Shown: positions 22,786-31,844, counted from the first letter of the stretch. The stretch: DNA of 64,000 nt from Pedosphaera sp. (GCA_009695195.1 SIBJ01000002.1:1-64000); one strand, 5' to 3'. A program made the numbers and translations. The notes: a model not told the origin generated them from the sequence alone.

Positions 22786-24318
22786 GTGATTCGCCGTCTG
22801 GCCGAGCTTCCGGGACTCGTGTTCGCCGTTGTCTTCGCGTGGAAAGTCGCGTTGTTCGGCCTCACGCTGCAACCCGTGCCCGCGAACGACTCGTATTTTT
22901 ATGACGGCGCAGTAGTGAACGCGCTCAACGGCGGCGCGTATTGCAATCCTTCGCTGGCGCTCGCGCTCAAGATTTCCGGCAAGGAAGTGTTCAGCGCCTA
23001 CCCGCCGCTTTATCAAGGCGTGTTGTGGTGTTGGATGCGTGTGCTGGGCACAAGTGAAGTCGCAGCCATGGCACTGCACATCGTTTTGTTCGGGTTTTAT
23101 CTGCTCGTGCTCCACGGAATTTTTCGGCGGCTCAAGACACCGGCGATCTGGGGGAATCTTGCGGGGCTGTTTTTGTTCGTCATCACGTTTCAAGACCGGC
23201 CGGACAGTCTGGCGCAATTGCTCGGCGTAGCGGCGATCTATTGCTGGGTGCGGGCGTACCAGAAGCCGGGATTGCTTTGGGCGTGGCTCACAACGGCGTG
23301 CGTGACGCTCGCGTTGTCCACGAGCTTGCAATTGGGCGGCGTATATTTTTGCCTCGTGTGGCTGATGACGGTTGGTGCTTTCACTTTGCGGAAAGACAAA
23401 TTCCCCGTGCAGCCGCTCGTCGGGACGATTCTGATTCCGCTGGGCCTGGTTGCGTTGGTGAAGTTTGGATTCCCGCGCCTGTGGGAAGGTTTTCAGGAGC
23501 ACGCTGCCCAGACACCAGCGGTTGCGGGTCTGCGCGTGCCGGGTGTGGACGATTGGCTGAAGGTTTCGCGTACCGTGCCCGGCGTGTTTGCGGCGGCGCT
23601 GCTGGCGCTGGCGTTGTGGCTGAAGAATCGCGGCGCGGCGGTCGAAAAGTTTTCGTCCCGCCCGTCGCTCGTGGCGTTGGGTTGCCTGGCGGCGGTATTG
23701 GGAATTTCCTTCGTGGCGTTGACTTATCTGTCCACAAACTTCGCCCTGCCCGCGGCCTACCTTCAACCGCTCGTGGTCGGCGGGTTGCTCACGGCGTGTG
23801 GTGAGGAAAGTTTTTTTCGGCTGCGAAAAACTTTTTGGGTCGCAACGTTTCTCGCGCTGGCCGCGTTGGGAGCGGTGCGCGCGGTCGGGATGAGCACGTG
23901 GGGCGTCGCGTGTGCGGCGGACGTGGGACACACCGAGGCGATCCGAATGGTGCAGGACTCGTTGAATCACACGCCGTCCGGTTCGGCTGTTGCGGTTTCG
24001 GCGGGGTATCTTTACGAAGCGGCGCGCCACAAAAACCTCCGCGCGATCCATTCCGACTGGCTCGCGCCGGGCCGGCATTCGGAACATCTCGTCGAACTGG
24101 TCGTCCGCGAAAAGCCGGTGAAACTCATCCTCACGCAGTTCGATTACTACCGCCATTTCGTCGGGCCGGTGAAGCAGATGCGGGATTGGCCGCACGTGGT
24201 CACGGTCAAAGTCACCGACGCCGCGCACACGCCTGTGCCGGATGCCTCGCGCCGCTGGCAGAAAGTCGTCCAACACATTTCATGGGCGCCGGTCATCGTT
24301 GAGCTAGACTGGCGTTGA
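22786..24318 (+). CDS. GT-C type polytopic membrane glycosyltransferase (ArnT/PMT-like)
   Basis: The protein has 510 residues with a GTG start. About 10 hydrophobic segments follow an N-terminal helix. The first external loop has YFYDGAVVNALNGG, where GT-C enzymes keep an acidic residue for catalysis, and a C-terminal soluble part from about 390. GT-C proteins use polyprenyl-phosphate sugars as donors. That fits a link to the divergently placed HAD-UbiA operon, which may make such a donor. Subfamily and acceptor cannot be assigned. Confidence 0.7.
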   Translation: MIRRLAELPGLVFAVVFAWKVALFGLTLQPVPANDSYFYDGAVVNALNGGAYCNPSLALALKISGKEVFSAYPPLYQGVLWCWMRVLGTSEVAAMALHIVLFGFYLLVLHGIFRRLKTPAIWGNLAGLFLFVITFQDRPDSLAQLLGVAAIYCWVRAYQKPGLLWAWLTTACVTLALSTSLQLGGVYFCLVWLMTVGAFTLRKDKFPVQPLVGTILIPLGLVALVKFGFPRLWEGFQEHAAQTPAVAGLRVPGVDDWLKVSRTVPGVFAAALLALALWLKNRGAAVEKFSSRPSLVALGCLAAVLGISFVALTYLSTNFALPAAYLQPLVVGGLLTACGEESFFRLRKTFWVATFLALAALGAVRAVGMSTWGVACAADVGHTEAIRMVQDSLNHTPSGSAVAVSAGYLYEAARHKNLRAIHSDWLAPGRHSEHLVELVVREKPVKLILTQFDYYRHFVGPVKQMRDWPHVVTVKVTDAAHTPVPDASRRWQKVVQHISWAPVIVELDWR

Positions 24319-24339
24319 AACAGAAAACGTTTTTTGCGA

Positions 24340-25284
24340 ATGAAAACCATCAAGCTCGGGAAAAGTTCGCTCGTCACGAGCCGGCTGGCGTACGGCTGCT
24401 GGCGGATTGCGGGCACGCGCGATCAACTGAAGAGCGCGGCCGAAGCCGATGCCGCCGGGCGCGCGGCGGTGCTGGCCGCCTACGAGGCCGGCTACACGCT
24501 CTTCGACAACGCGGACATTTACGGCGGCAGTCGCGCCGAGGAAATCTTCGGTCGCGCCGTGCGCGAAGTCTCCGGGATGCGCGAACGCGTCGCCATCGTG
24601 ACGAAGTGCGGCGTGCGGCACGCCGGAAATCCCAATCCTGACTCGCCGCAGCGCTGGGATTTCTCCGGCGAACACATCGTGAAGTCCTGCGAAGGCTCGC
24701 TCAAACGCATGGGCGTGGAGACGATTGATCTTTACCTCCTGCATCGTCCGGATTTTCTTGCCGACCCGCACGAGATCGCCGGGGCGTTCACGCAACTTCT
24801 CGATGCGGGAAAGGCGCGATTCTTCGGCGTGAGTAATTTCCGCCCGTCGCTCGTGACCGCGTTGCAGGCGGCGTGTCCGTTTCCGCTCATCGTGAACCAA
24901 GTCGAGATCAGTCTGCCGCAACGCGCGGCGTTCGAGGACGGCACGCTCGATCAATGTCTCGAACGCAACCTCACCCCGATGGCGTGGAGTCCGCTGGGCG
25001 CGGGGTTGCTCGGTGACGGCGCGAAGCGTTTGCTGCCCGCGCAACAATTGTATCGCACGGACGAAGTGGTGAGGGTCCTGGATGAGATCGCACGCGCGCG
25101 CGGCGTGAGCCGGACGGTCGTCGCCTTCGCGTGGCTGCTGAAACATCCGAGCGGCATCGTGCCCATCGTCGGCTCGACCGATCCGGGCCGCATTGGCGAG
25201 GCGGTGCGCGCGACGGAGCTCGAGTTGACGCGCGAGGAATGGTATCGGCTGCTGCTCGCGGCGCGGGGCGAGATGTTGCCGTGA
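24340..25284 (+). CDS. Aldo/keto reductase
   Basis: The ATG at 24340 (MKTIKLGKSSLVTSRLAYG) is preferred to a TTG two codons upstream. The 314-residue TIM barrel shows the AKR tetrad: Asp and Tyr of FDNADIYGGSRAEEI, Lys of IVTKCGVRH and His of YLLHRPDFL. The NADPH region VPIVGSTDPGRIGEAVRA is near the C-terminus. It is a cytosolic carbonyl reductase of the YdhF/oxidoreductase type; the substrate is unknown. It follows the GT-C gene by 21 bp on the same strand. Confidence 0.9.
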   Translation: MKTIKLGKSSLVTSRLAYGCWRIAGTRDQLKSAAEADAAGRAAVLAAYEAGYTLFDNADIYGGSRAEEIFGRAVREVSGMRERVAIVTKCGVRHAGNPNPDSPQRWDFSGEHIVKSCEGSLKRMGVETIDLYLLHRPDFLADPHEIAGAFTQLLDAGKARFFGVSNFRPSLVTALQAACPFPLIVNQVEISLPQRAAFEDGTLDQCLERNLTPMAWSPLGAGLLGDGAKRLLPAQQLYRTDEVVRVLDEIARARGVSRTVVAFAWLLKHPSGIVPIVGSTDPGRIGEAVRATELELTREEWYRLLLAARGEMLP

Positions 25285-25436
25285 GCGGGTTCGCCGCTGG
25301 CGCGACGGCGAGTGAATCGGGGGCGAATCCCGGTGATGGGCCGAAAGGCTCCCGGTCGAAATTTTTTCTTGCGCTGCCTCGCCGGTAACGCAATCTCACG
25401 CGCGGCAATCACCAGTTTGCCGCCAAACAAGCACGC

Positions 25437-27395
25437 ATGAGCCACATTTCAAACCAACGTTCACAGGAATTTCTCGGGATCGCCGACCAGTTCAAACTGG
25501 GCGCGTTGACCACCGAATCATCGCATCCGGTGACGGCAAACTTGAGCGAGGTCGCGCGCAATGATATTTCCGCCGGCCTCAAACTGCTTTTCGACGTGGA
25601 TGACGACGTGGTGCGGAAGTATCGCGAGTTCGCCGAATCCGGTCGCGCGCGGCAAATCGCGGACACGCTGCTGGCTGCACTCAAGAACGGCGGGAAAGTT
25701 TTTTTCACGGGCTGTGGCTCGACGGGACGGCTGAGTATTCAACTGGTTTCCATCTGGCGGGATTTCTGGCAGCAGCAAAGCAGGAGACAAGGTAACGAGT
25801 CTCCAACTAACACAAAAATAGAGACTCCTCACGTCGTCTCCTACAGTCCAGAGGATTGGGAAAACCGCGCGTTCCCGGTCATGGCCGGCGGCGACTTCGC
25901 GCTCATCAAGGCCGTGGAAGGCTTCGAGGACTTCACGGCGTTCGGCAAGAAACAGATCGGCGACCTTGGCGTTGGCGACAAGGACGTCGTGTTCGCCATC
26001 ACGGAGGGCGGCGAGACTTCCTTCGTCATCGGCACGGCGTGGCAGGGCGTGGAAGTCGGCGCGAAGGTTTATTTCGTTTACAACAATCCTGACGACATCC
26101 TTTGCCAGCACGTGCAGCGCAGTCGCGAAGTGATCCAGGATGGGCGCATCGAGAAGATCAACCTCACCACCGGCCCGATGGGCATCACCGGCTCGACGCG
26201 GATGCAGGCGACGAGCATCCAGCTCGCGGTGATGGTGACGGTGCTCGAAATGGTCGTGCGCGATTTGCTTTTGGAGTGCGGCGGGAAGCGAAGCGCCATG
26301 CCGCTTTCGGGCCCGGATGGTGATTCTAAAAGCGGTGTCGCCGCTGCGCTCTGCCACCGCAGTCCAAATGAAGTCCCTGACCAGTTTCTGGCGAAGCTCA
26401 CCGAACTTCACGCCACGTTGAAAACTCCGGCTGTCCTCGCACAACTCGCGAAGCTCACGGCGATGGAGGAATCGGTTTATCGCGCCGGGCGGAAGAACAA
26501 TTATTTCGCCGACCGCGTGGGCATTGACATGCTCACGGACACGACCGAGCGCTCGCCGACGTATTGCACGCCGCCGTTCCGCAAGTTCGACGACACCACG
26601 GCGACCGAATCGTGGGCGTTTCTTTACGTGCCGCATCCTGACTCGCCGCGAGCATGGGAGCGCGTGTGCAAGCGCACGCCGCGTTGCGTCGAGTGGCACG
26701 CGGAGGACGTGCGCGGCCTCGTGCCCGACGACAAGTACGCGCGCACCGTCGAGATCATCGGCAAGATCAGTTACGCGGAACTGATGCGCTTCCGCATCGG
26801 ACTGGATGGGATCAAGAACCGCCCGCTCGGCGCCGCCGACAGCGCGGTCGCGCTCGTCGTCGAGAGTGAGAAAGCCGCCCTGCTCTCGCCGGAGGGATTT
26901 CAACGGCAACAACTCGACGCAGCGAAACAGGCCGGCGCGAAGACGGGTTTGATTTTTCTCGGCAGTGCGGAGGCGTGTCGCGAGGTCGGCGTGTTCGTGG
27001 CGAAGTGGAATCCCGATTGCGTCGCGGTGCTCGTGCCCGTGCCGCCGGCGGATTTATTGCTCGCCGGCGTGATGCGCGTCGGTTTGAAGATGCTGCTGAA
27101 CACGCTCTCGACCTGCACGATGGTTCGCCTCGGGCGCGTGATGGGCAACTACATGATCTGGGTCGTGCCGAGCAACCTGAAGTTGATTGACCGCTCGACA
27201 CGTTACATTCAACGGCTGACGAATCTGGGTTACGAGGATGCGAACCGTTTGCTCTTCGAGGTCATCGAATACGTCGAGCCGCGCATGAAAGCAGACCAGG
27301 CGTATCCGCCGGTGGTCGGTGTGAGTGTGATGCGCCAGCGTCATGGGTTGAGCAACGAGGAAGCCGAGCGACGCCTGCGAGAAGAACTGGCTTGA
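25437..27395 (+). CDS. Double SIS-domain protein, MurQ/glucokinase-regulatory-protein-like
   Basis: The protein has 652 residues. The first SIS domain carries FFTGCGSTGRLSIQ near residue 90 and TGPMGITGSTRMQATS near 245, the MurQ (N-acetylmuramate-6-phosphate etherase) signatures. The second half has VMRVGLKMLLNTLSTCTMVR, VMGNYMIWVVPSNLKL and DRSTRYIQRLTNLG, the MurQ C-terminal block. Two SIS units resemble mammalian GKRP, which binds fructose phosphates. Two different palindromic elements are translated inside it, at about 115-136 and 278-310, each in a position between conserved blocks. It probably handles a cell-wall or hexose phosphate; whether it has etherase activity is open. Confidence 0.85.
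   Translation: MSHISNQRSQEFLGIADQFKLGALTTESSHPVTANLSEVARNDISAGLKLLFDVDDDVVRKYREFAESGRARQIADTLLAALKNGGKVFFTGCGSTGRLSIQLVSIWRDFWQQQSRRQGNESPTNTKIETPHVVSYSPEDWENRAFPVMAGGDFALIKAVEGFEDFTAFGKKQIGDLGVGDKDVVFAITEGGETSFVIGTAWQGVEVGAKVYFVYNNPDDILCQHVQRSREVIQDGRIEKINLTTGPMGITGSTRMQATSIQLAVMVTVLEMVVRDLLLECGGKRSAMPLSGPDGDSKSGVAAALCHRSPNEVPDQFLAKLTELHATLKTPAVLAQLAKLTAMEESVYRAGRKNNYFADRVGIDMLTDTTERSPTYCTPPFRKFDDTTATESWAFLYVPHPDSPRAWERVCKRTPRCVEWHAEDVRGLVPDDKYARTVEIIGKISYAELMRFRIGLDGIKNRPLGAADSAVALVVESEKAALLSPEGFQRQQLDAAKQAGAKTGLIFLGSAEACREVGVFVAKWNPDCVAVLVPVPPADLLLAGVMRVGLKMLLNTLSTCTMVRLGRVMGNYMIWVVPSNLKLIDRSTRYIQRLTNLGYEDANRLLFEVIEYVEPRMKADQAYPPVVGVSVMRQRHGLSNEEAERRLREELA
25779..25846. repeat. TGTAGGAGACGA-type palindromic element in the SIS gene
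   Basis: The left arm CAGGAGACAAGGTAACGAGT + CTC and the right arm GAGACTCCTCACGTCGTCTC + CTACA are inverted copies. The left arm matches 20 of 21 bases of the recN copy. It is translated as SRRQGNESPTNTKIETPHVV. Confidence 0.88.
26270..26368. repeat. About 99-bp palindromic element (TTGGAGTGCGG ends) in the SIS gene
   Basis: The ends TTTGGAGTGCGGCGGGAAGC and CTGCCACCGCAGTCCAAA are imperfect inverted copies, with the inner parts ATGCCGCTTT and AAAAGCGGTGT also paired. It is translated as ECGGKRSAMPLSG...AAALCHRSPN. A related copy lies at 54028-54137. Confidence 0.85.
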
Positions 27396-27486
27396 GCGTA
27401 GAAAATCGCCGAGATCTGGCCCGAACTCGTCCGAACAAAAGCCGGCTTGCTCCGCCGAAGACTTTCCAAAGATTCGCGACGGTGGC

Positions 27487-28518
27487 CTACGCCCCCATCC
27501 CTTCCTCAAACGACCCCGCCGCCAGCGGGAAGCAGAGGTTGTCGCGCACGAACGCGATGCCGTTGGCGCTCGTCGCGTCGAGATCGCGATACGCGCTCTC
27601 GGCTTCGACCACCAGCGGCGCGCTCGCCGTCCCCATCACCGCGCAATAACGTTGCGGGTAACCGACGTTGATGAGCATCTCGACGTAGCGCGCCATGTTC
27701 AGGTCGCCGCTCGGGATGTCCACGAACTGCATCGCGCGGTCCGGCCAGTTCGGCGCCATCGAGCGCAACGGCAGGCCGCAGCGGATGACAAAGTTCTTCA
27801 CGTGACACGCGTAGATGCGCGAGCCGACTTTGCGGAAACGCGTCTCCCAACTCTCGCCCTCCCAGCAGTGCGACGGGTCGGCGTTCACGGTGAGACATTT
27901 GTCGTTGCGGCAAATCTCGACGAGCAGATTGAAATCGTCCGCGCACATCGCCGCCGTGCCGGGATGGATTTCGTGCGCGAGATAAATCCCGAGCGACCGG
28001 GCGTGCTTGCGAAGTTTCGCGGTCTTCTTCACGAAGCGCTCCGAGCCTTCCTTGACGAGATCGTAATCGCCGCCTTTCCAGAAACCCCACGGATAACCGG
28101 TCGCGAGTTCCCAGCCGAACGCCACGCCCCAGAACATCGGCACGATCTTCACGCCGAGTTCGGCGCAGAGATCGAGCAGCCGCAGCAGATAATCCTCCGC
28201 CCATTTCTCGATCTCGGCGGGCGATTGCTTCGCGACATCGGGCGGCAGGAACGGGCGCACCGTCGGACTGCCGGTCCACGCGGTGGTGTGAACCCAGAAC
28301 GGGCAGTGCGCGGAGATTCCATCGAGACTCAGCTTCGCCTTCGCGAACGTGTCCCTGATTTCCTTCGCGGACTTGAGGCCCGTCGCTCCGGTGAGCATGT
28401 AATTCGACGGTTGCGCGCCGGTCGCGCCGGATTTTTTGGCGTAGTCGAGAAACTGGGCGAGGTCCTTCGCGCCGTGTTGCGCGCCTTCAATGCTGGGATG
28501 ATAAATCGTTTGTGCCAT
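27487..28518 (-). CDS. Sugar phosphate isomerase/epimerase-like TIM barrel
   Basis: The protein has 343 residues of the AP-endonuclease-2/xylose-isomerase-like fold. Metal-ligand candidates are His of AHEIHPGTAAM, Asp and His of NADPSHCWEGE, and His of ACHVKNF. The N-terminal MAQTIYHPSIEGAQHGAKDL and SNYMLTG match sugar isomerases of oxidoreductase/inositol-type catabolic clusters. It is convergent with the double-SIS gene, 91 bp apart. Substrate unknown. Confidence 0.8.
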   Translation of the reverse strand: MAQTIYHPSIEGAQHGAKDLAQFLDYAKKSGATGAQPSNYMLTGATGLKSAKEIRDTFAKAKLSLDGISAHCPFWVHTTAWTGSPTVRPFLPPDVAKQSPAEIEKWAEDYLLRLLDLCAELGVKIVPMFWGVAFGWELATGYPWGFWKGGDYDLVKEGSERFVKKTAKLRKHARSLGIYLAHEIHPGTAAMCADDFNLLVEICRNDKCLTVNADPSHCWEGESWETRFRKVGSRIYACHVKNFVIRCGLPLRSMAPNWPDRAMQFVDIPSGDLNMARYVEMLINVGYPQRYCAVMGTASAPLVVEAESAYRDLDATSANGIAFVRDNLCFPLAAGSFEEGMGA

Positions 28519-28637
28519 AGGTTTTGGTGGGTTAGTTCGCTGGCAGAGAAATAGCGGCGCGACCGGAAGAAATCAACGGGAAATCTTTTGCAAGGCCCGC
28601 GCCCGTTTTGGTCGTGGCACGTTTCACAATTCCTCGC

Positions 28638-28715
28638 TTGTAGGCGACGACGTGAGGAGTCGTTCCGCAAAGGCGAGAGCTTCAACCTTTCGACTCCTCA
28701 CATCGTCGCCTACAA
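28638..28715. repeat. 78-bp palindromic element, intergenic copy
   Basis: Arms TTGTAGGCGACGACGTGAGG + AGTCG (28638-28662) and their complement (28691-28715) differ at one of 25 bases. It has the same length and ends as the recN copy, and lies between the isomerase gene and the next gene. Confidence 0.92.
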
Positions 28716-28775
28716 AAACGTGCCCGCCCGCCCTTTTTGCTTCATTTTTCCCGGCGACACGTTAACGTCGTCGCG

Positions 28776-29102
28776 GTGACAATCGAAACCTTTCGCAAAG
28801 AAATCTCGGCGGCGGTCAAATCCTTTGACCGGCACGTGGTCTGCCTGGAGAAAGCGCCGGACGATTTCGAGGCGGCGATGACCTCGCTGATGAAGAAGGC
28901 GATCAAGGCGTACGACGGCCGCGGCGCGGGCATGCGCCACGGCATCGCGCTCGATAAACACGTCACGATCATCCTGAGCCAGGGCGACGGCCCGCGGCCG
29001 TTGTGCGGGATTTATTTCAACCTCCATTCCCCTTACCAGAAGAACGCCCTGCCCTCGACCGTCAAATCCGTCAGCGAAGGTTCCGCCAAGGACGAGGAAT
29101 AG
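28776..29102 (+). CDS. Small conserved hypothetical protein
   Basis: The protein has 108 residues from a GTG at 28776 (VTIETFRKEISAAVKSFDRH). It is a mixed alpha/beta protein with DDFEAAMTSLMKKAIKAYDG and the strand-rich ITIILSQGDGPRPLCGIYFNLHSPY. No signal peptide, membrane segment or known motif is visible. The function is unknown; the regular pattern suggests a real gene. Confidence 0.55.
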   Translation: MTIETFRKEISAAVKSFDRHVVCLEKAPDDFEAAMTSLMKKAIKAYDGRGAGMRHGIALDKHVTIILSQGDGPRPLCGIYFNLHSPYQKNALPSTVKSVSEGSAKDEE

Positions 29103-29137
29103 TTGCGGTTTCGCGAAGCGTTGGCCGGCGGAGAAAA

Positions 29138-29605
29138 TTATTTGTCCCGGACTTCATCCCCAAGCTGCGCATCGCCCGTCGTGAGATCGGCCACTGTGTG
29201 ATCGTCCTTCTGCGGACCGGTGACCTTCAATTCGGCCACCTTCACGCCGTTGCGATAAAGGAAAAGGTTTTGCTCCGCCGCAGGCATCCGGCCAATCGGA
29301 AATTGCAGCACGACGAAGCGTCCGGCGTCATTGACCCGCGCCACCTTGCCGGTCAACGAATTGTCCGCAGTCACGATCGGCGGCGGCGTGGGTTGCGGTT
29401 TCGGCGCGGGCGGCGGCGGCGCGGTCTCGCGCGGCGCGGGCTTGGGCTTCGAGGCTTTGATAGGTGGCGGCGCGGTCGGCGCCGGTGGCGGCCCGCCACC
29501 AGCGCGAACCATCGGCGGCCACTTCACATCCGAGGTCGCGCCCGGTTGCGCGCAACCAGCCAGAAGCAGGACGGCGACGAAAGAGCACGTCAGCAAAATT
29601 TTCAT
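29138..29605 (-). CDS. Lipoprotein with proline-rich linker
   Basis: The ATG at 29605 gives MKILLTCSFVAVLLLAGCAQ, a signal peptide with lipobox LAGC, so the protein is lipid-anchored. A Pro/Lys/Ala-rich linker of about 60 residues follows, then a compact C-terminal domain (SLTGKVARVNDAGRFVVLQF, ...EQNLFLYRNGVKVAELKVTG), a small beta-barrel pattern. It is made next to lnt-processed lipoproteins only in the general sense; no linked partner is seen. Confidence 0.75.
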   Translation of the reverse strand: MKILLTCSFVAVLLLAGCAQPGATSDVKWPPMVRAGGGPPPAPTAPPPIKASKPKPAPRETAPPPPAPKPQPTPPPIVTADNSLTGKVARVNDAGRFVVLQFPIGRMPAAEQNLFLYRNGVKVAELKVTGPQKDDHTVADLTTGDAQLGDEVRDK

Positions 29606-29705
29606 GCGCCAAGTAGAACGCCAGTCCGGCCCGCGGTCAATTCCGAAGCCGCCGACAATTGCGAATGTCCATGCGTCACGGATTCCACCAAAAAACCTCC
29701 GGCAA

Positions 29706-29825
29706 CAAAAGCTCCAACCTCCAAGCTCCAACATCCAGGGAAGCACCACCATCCAATATCCAATTTCGCCTTCGTGGTGGTTGGTGCTTGGAGCTTGAAA
29801 TTTCTCTGGTGCTTGGAGCTTGAGA
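29706..29825. repeat. GCTCCAA heptamer palindrome (copy 1)
   Basis: CTCCAACCTCCAAGCTCCAA at the left and GGTGCTTGGAGCTTGAAATT plus GGTGCTTGGAGCTTGAG at the right, built from 7-bp GCTCCAA units. It ends about 20 bp before the rhodanese start. Other copies are at 33458-33596 and 55984-56120. Confidence 0.85.
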
Positions 29826-29843
29826 TTTGGTTATTTTATTTGC

Positions 29844-30218
29844 ATGGATCACTCACCGGGTTTTCTCGCCCTCGTCAACGATGCGAAGAAGCGCGTCACT
29901 GAAATCAGCGTCGCCGAAGCGCGCGCGCGGCTCGCGGCCAATCCCCAGGCAGTGCTGCTGGACGTGCGCGAGGACAACGAATGGACCGCCGGCCACGCCG
30001 CGCAGGCCGTGCATCTCGGCAAAGGGATTCTCGAACGCGACTTGGAAAAACTTTATCCCGACCCGAACGCGGAGATCATCATGTATTGCGGCGGCGGCTT
30101 CCGCTCCGCGCTCACGTGCGACGCCGCGCAAAAGATGGGCTACCGCAACGTCAACTCCCTCATCGGCGGCTACAAAGGTCTGGTCGCCGCCGACTGGCCG
30201 ATGAAGAGCGGGGACTGA
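29844..30218 (+). CDS. Rhodanese-like sulfurtransferase
   Basis: The ATG at 29844 (MDHSPGFLALVNDAKKRVTE) is chosen; an upstream TTG lies in the repeat. The 124-residue single rhodanese domain has VLLDVREDNEWTAGHAAQAVHLGKG and the active-site cysteine in MYCGGGFRS near residue 81, followed by LIGGYKGL. It transfers sulfane sulfur to a nucleophile such as cyanide or a thiol carrier. It stands alone between repeats. Confidence 0.9.
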   Translation: MDHSPGFLALVNDAKKRVTEISVAEARARLAANPQAVLLDVREDNEWTAGHAAQAVHLGKGILERDLEKLYPDPNAEIIMYCGGGFRSALTCDAAQKMGYRNVNSLIGGYKGLVAADWPMKSGD

Positions 30219-30398
30219 AACGGTAAACTCCGACTTGCCTACGACAAACTGCAGCTTACGATGCCCGGCAATCCGCATGGGCACTGAGGCTGATACTGGC
30301 CGGGCGTTGAGAACTCCCAATCTGCAAGCTGCGGGCTGGGAAAACGAAGCCATTTCATTGTCATCCTTGGACCGCACCTTCGAGGGAGAATTGTAGAG

Positions 30399-31401
30399 GT
30401 GAATCGCAGCACCCAACTTAAATCCATTGCCAGAGCGGAAATAAAAAAACGATCTGGTTTTGAAGTAGCATCGCATCCGACAATTACTTATCTCCGCGAA
30501 GGATTCTTCTGTAAAATACATCGTACGGTTTCCGGCGATGCGCCCAAGGACTTCATAGCGGTTTACGACTTTGGCCGAGGTCGCAAAGCACAAATGTCTG
30601 ACTGGCCCGCTTACATCGCCAAAGTCGGGCACAAATTCTACCCGAACGAAAGTATTACGGAATACCTGCTGACGCGTGTTGGCGAACTTATGGGACTCAA
30701 AATGGCGTCTTCGCGCTTAATGTGGGTCCGCGGACAGCTTCGTTTCTTGAGCGAGTATTTTTTACGGCCCGACGAGAGCTTGGTGCACGGCGCCGAAATT
30801 TTTGCGGGGCATTTGGGTGACGAATTGTTTGTTGAGCAAGTGGGACAACAGAAAATGGAGCGAGATATTTTTACATTCCAAGTGGTTGAAGAAGCCGTCA
30901 TCAGTCGTTTCGACCAACCAGATCCGATTATGCGCGATTTTGTGAGTTTACTTGGGTTCGACACGATTGTGGGGGAATAATGATCGCCATCATTTTAATT
31001 GGGGAGTCATCACGCAAGTTGAGGGAAAACGTTCGCCTCGATTTTCACCCATTTTCGATTCGGCGCGCGGGCTTTTCTGGAACACAGACGAGGAAGGCTT
31101 GCGTAAACAGGAAGGGAGAATGAATGAATATTTGGATCGCTACACGCGGGAGTGCTACCCGATGATTGGTTGGGATGGATTGGATAATCCCAATCATTTT
31201 GAGGTGATTCGAAAAATCATTGAGCACTTCCCGTCATACCAGCCCACGTTACACAAGTTGGCTCTGCTGGATTTACCCAAAAACGTAGAGAAACTACTAG
31301 CGGCTGAATTTGAAGGTCTTTTTAGTTCACGCAGGAAGAAATTTATTGTAAGTTGTCTGCGCAAACGGTTAGAGCAATACGCCGATGTGGTAACGAAATA
31401 A
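30399..31401 (+). pseudogene. HipA-like (HipT-type) kinase interrupted by a frameshift at the catalytic loop
   Basis: A GTG at 30399 opens a frame with ESITEYLLTRVGELMGLKMA, LRFLSEYFLRPDESLVHGAEIF and FVSLLGFDTIVG, then stops at 30980. The next frame continues NNDRHHFNWGVITQ, PRFSPIFDSARGLFWN and a C-terminal helical part to 31401. The break is in a run of five G (30971-30975); removing one restores GNNDRHHFNWG, the HipA catalytic loop with Asp and Mg-binding Asn. The first product ends just before the catalytic Asp, so it should be inactive. HipA kinases phosphorylate aminoacyl-tRNA synthetases. The segment is less GC-rich than its neighbours, suggesting transfer. An assembly error is possible. 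Confidence 0.78.
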
Positions 31402-31402
31402 C

Positions 31403-31780
31403 ATGCTTAGAAAACTTTATAATTGGTTGTCCGGAGTTGAGCCATTGCCAGTCGAGGAAAAAATCGCGTTCAAGGTGATGCTGCAAACTCGCGAAGTTGG
31501 GACGCTTCTCGCCGATAGGGGCGAGTGGGTGTTCACGTATTCGGATGAGTTTCGCAACCAAACAGAGCTTTGCCCCATCGTGGATTTTCCCGATGTGAAA
31601 AAGCAATATCGCAGCCGAAATCTCTGGCCGTTTTTTGCGCTTCGCATTCCCAGCCCCGAACAGCCAGCTGTGCGCGAGTTTATCCGCAGCCAGCCTCAAG
31701 AGAAAGCGGACGAGGGGATTCTTCTGAAAGAATTCGGGGAGCGAAGCATCGCCAACCCGTTTCGTCTGGTTCCGGTATAG
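31403..31780 (+). CDS. HipA N-terminal-domain protein (HipS-like)
   Basis: The protein has 125 residues starting one base after the kinase frame ends. It reads AFKVMLQTREVGTLLADRGEWVF, YSDEFRN, FPDVKKQYRSRNLWPFFALRIPS and NPFRL, matching the N-subdomain normally fused to the front of HipA. A separate N-subdomain next to a HipA core recalls the HipBST systems, where HipS neutralises the HipT kinase. Here the order is kinase then N-subdomain, and no HipB-like DNA-binding protein is present. Confidence 0.72.
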   Translation: MLRKLYNWLSGVEPLPVEEKIAFKVMLQTREVGTLLADRGEWVFTYSDEFRNQTELCPIVDFPDVKKQYRSRNLWPFFALRIPSPEQPAVREFIRSQPQEKADEGILLKEFGERSIANPFRLVPV

Positions 31781-31844
31781 CACAAATGCCGCACGACACA
31801 GATTGCACGATGGATTTGCGGCCTAAGACGAAGGAATAAAAGTT

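Noticed and set aside
22666-24276. 536-codon minus-strand open frame
   Set aside because: It is antisense to the GT-C membrane protein, and its product is a His/Arg/Gln-rich shadow without domains.
25518-26912. 464-codon minus-strand open frame
   Set aside because: It is antisense to the double-SIS gene with MurQ signatures.
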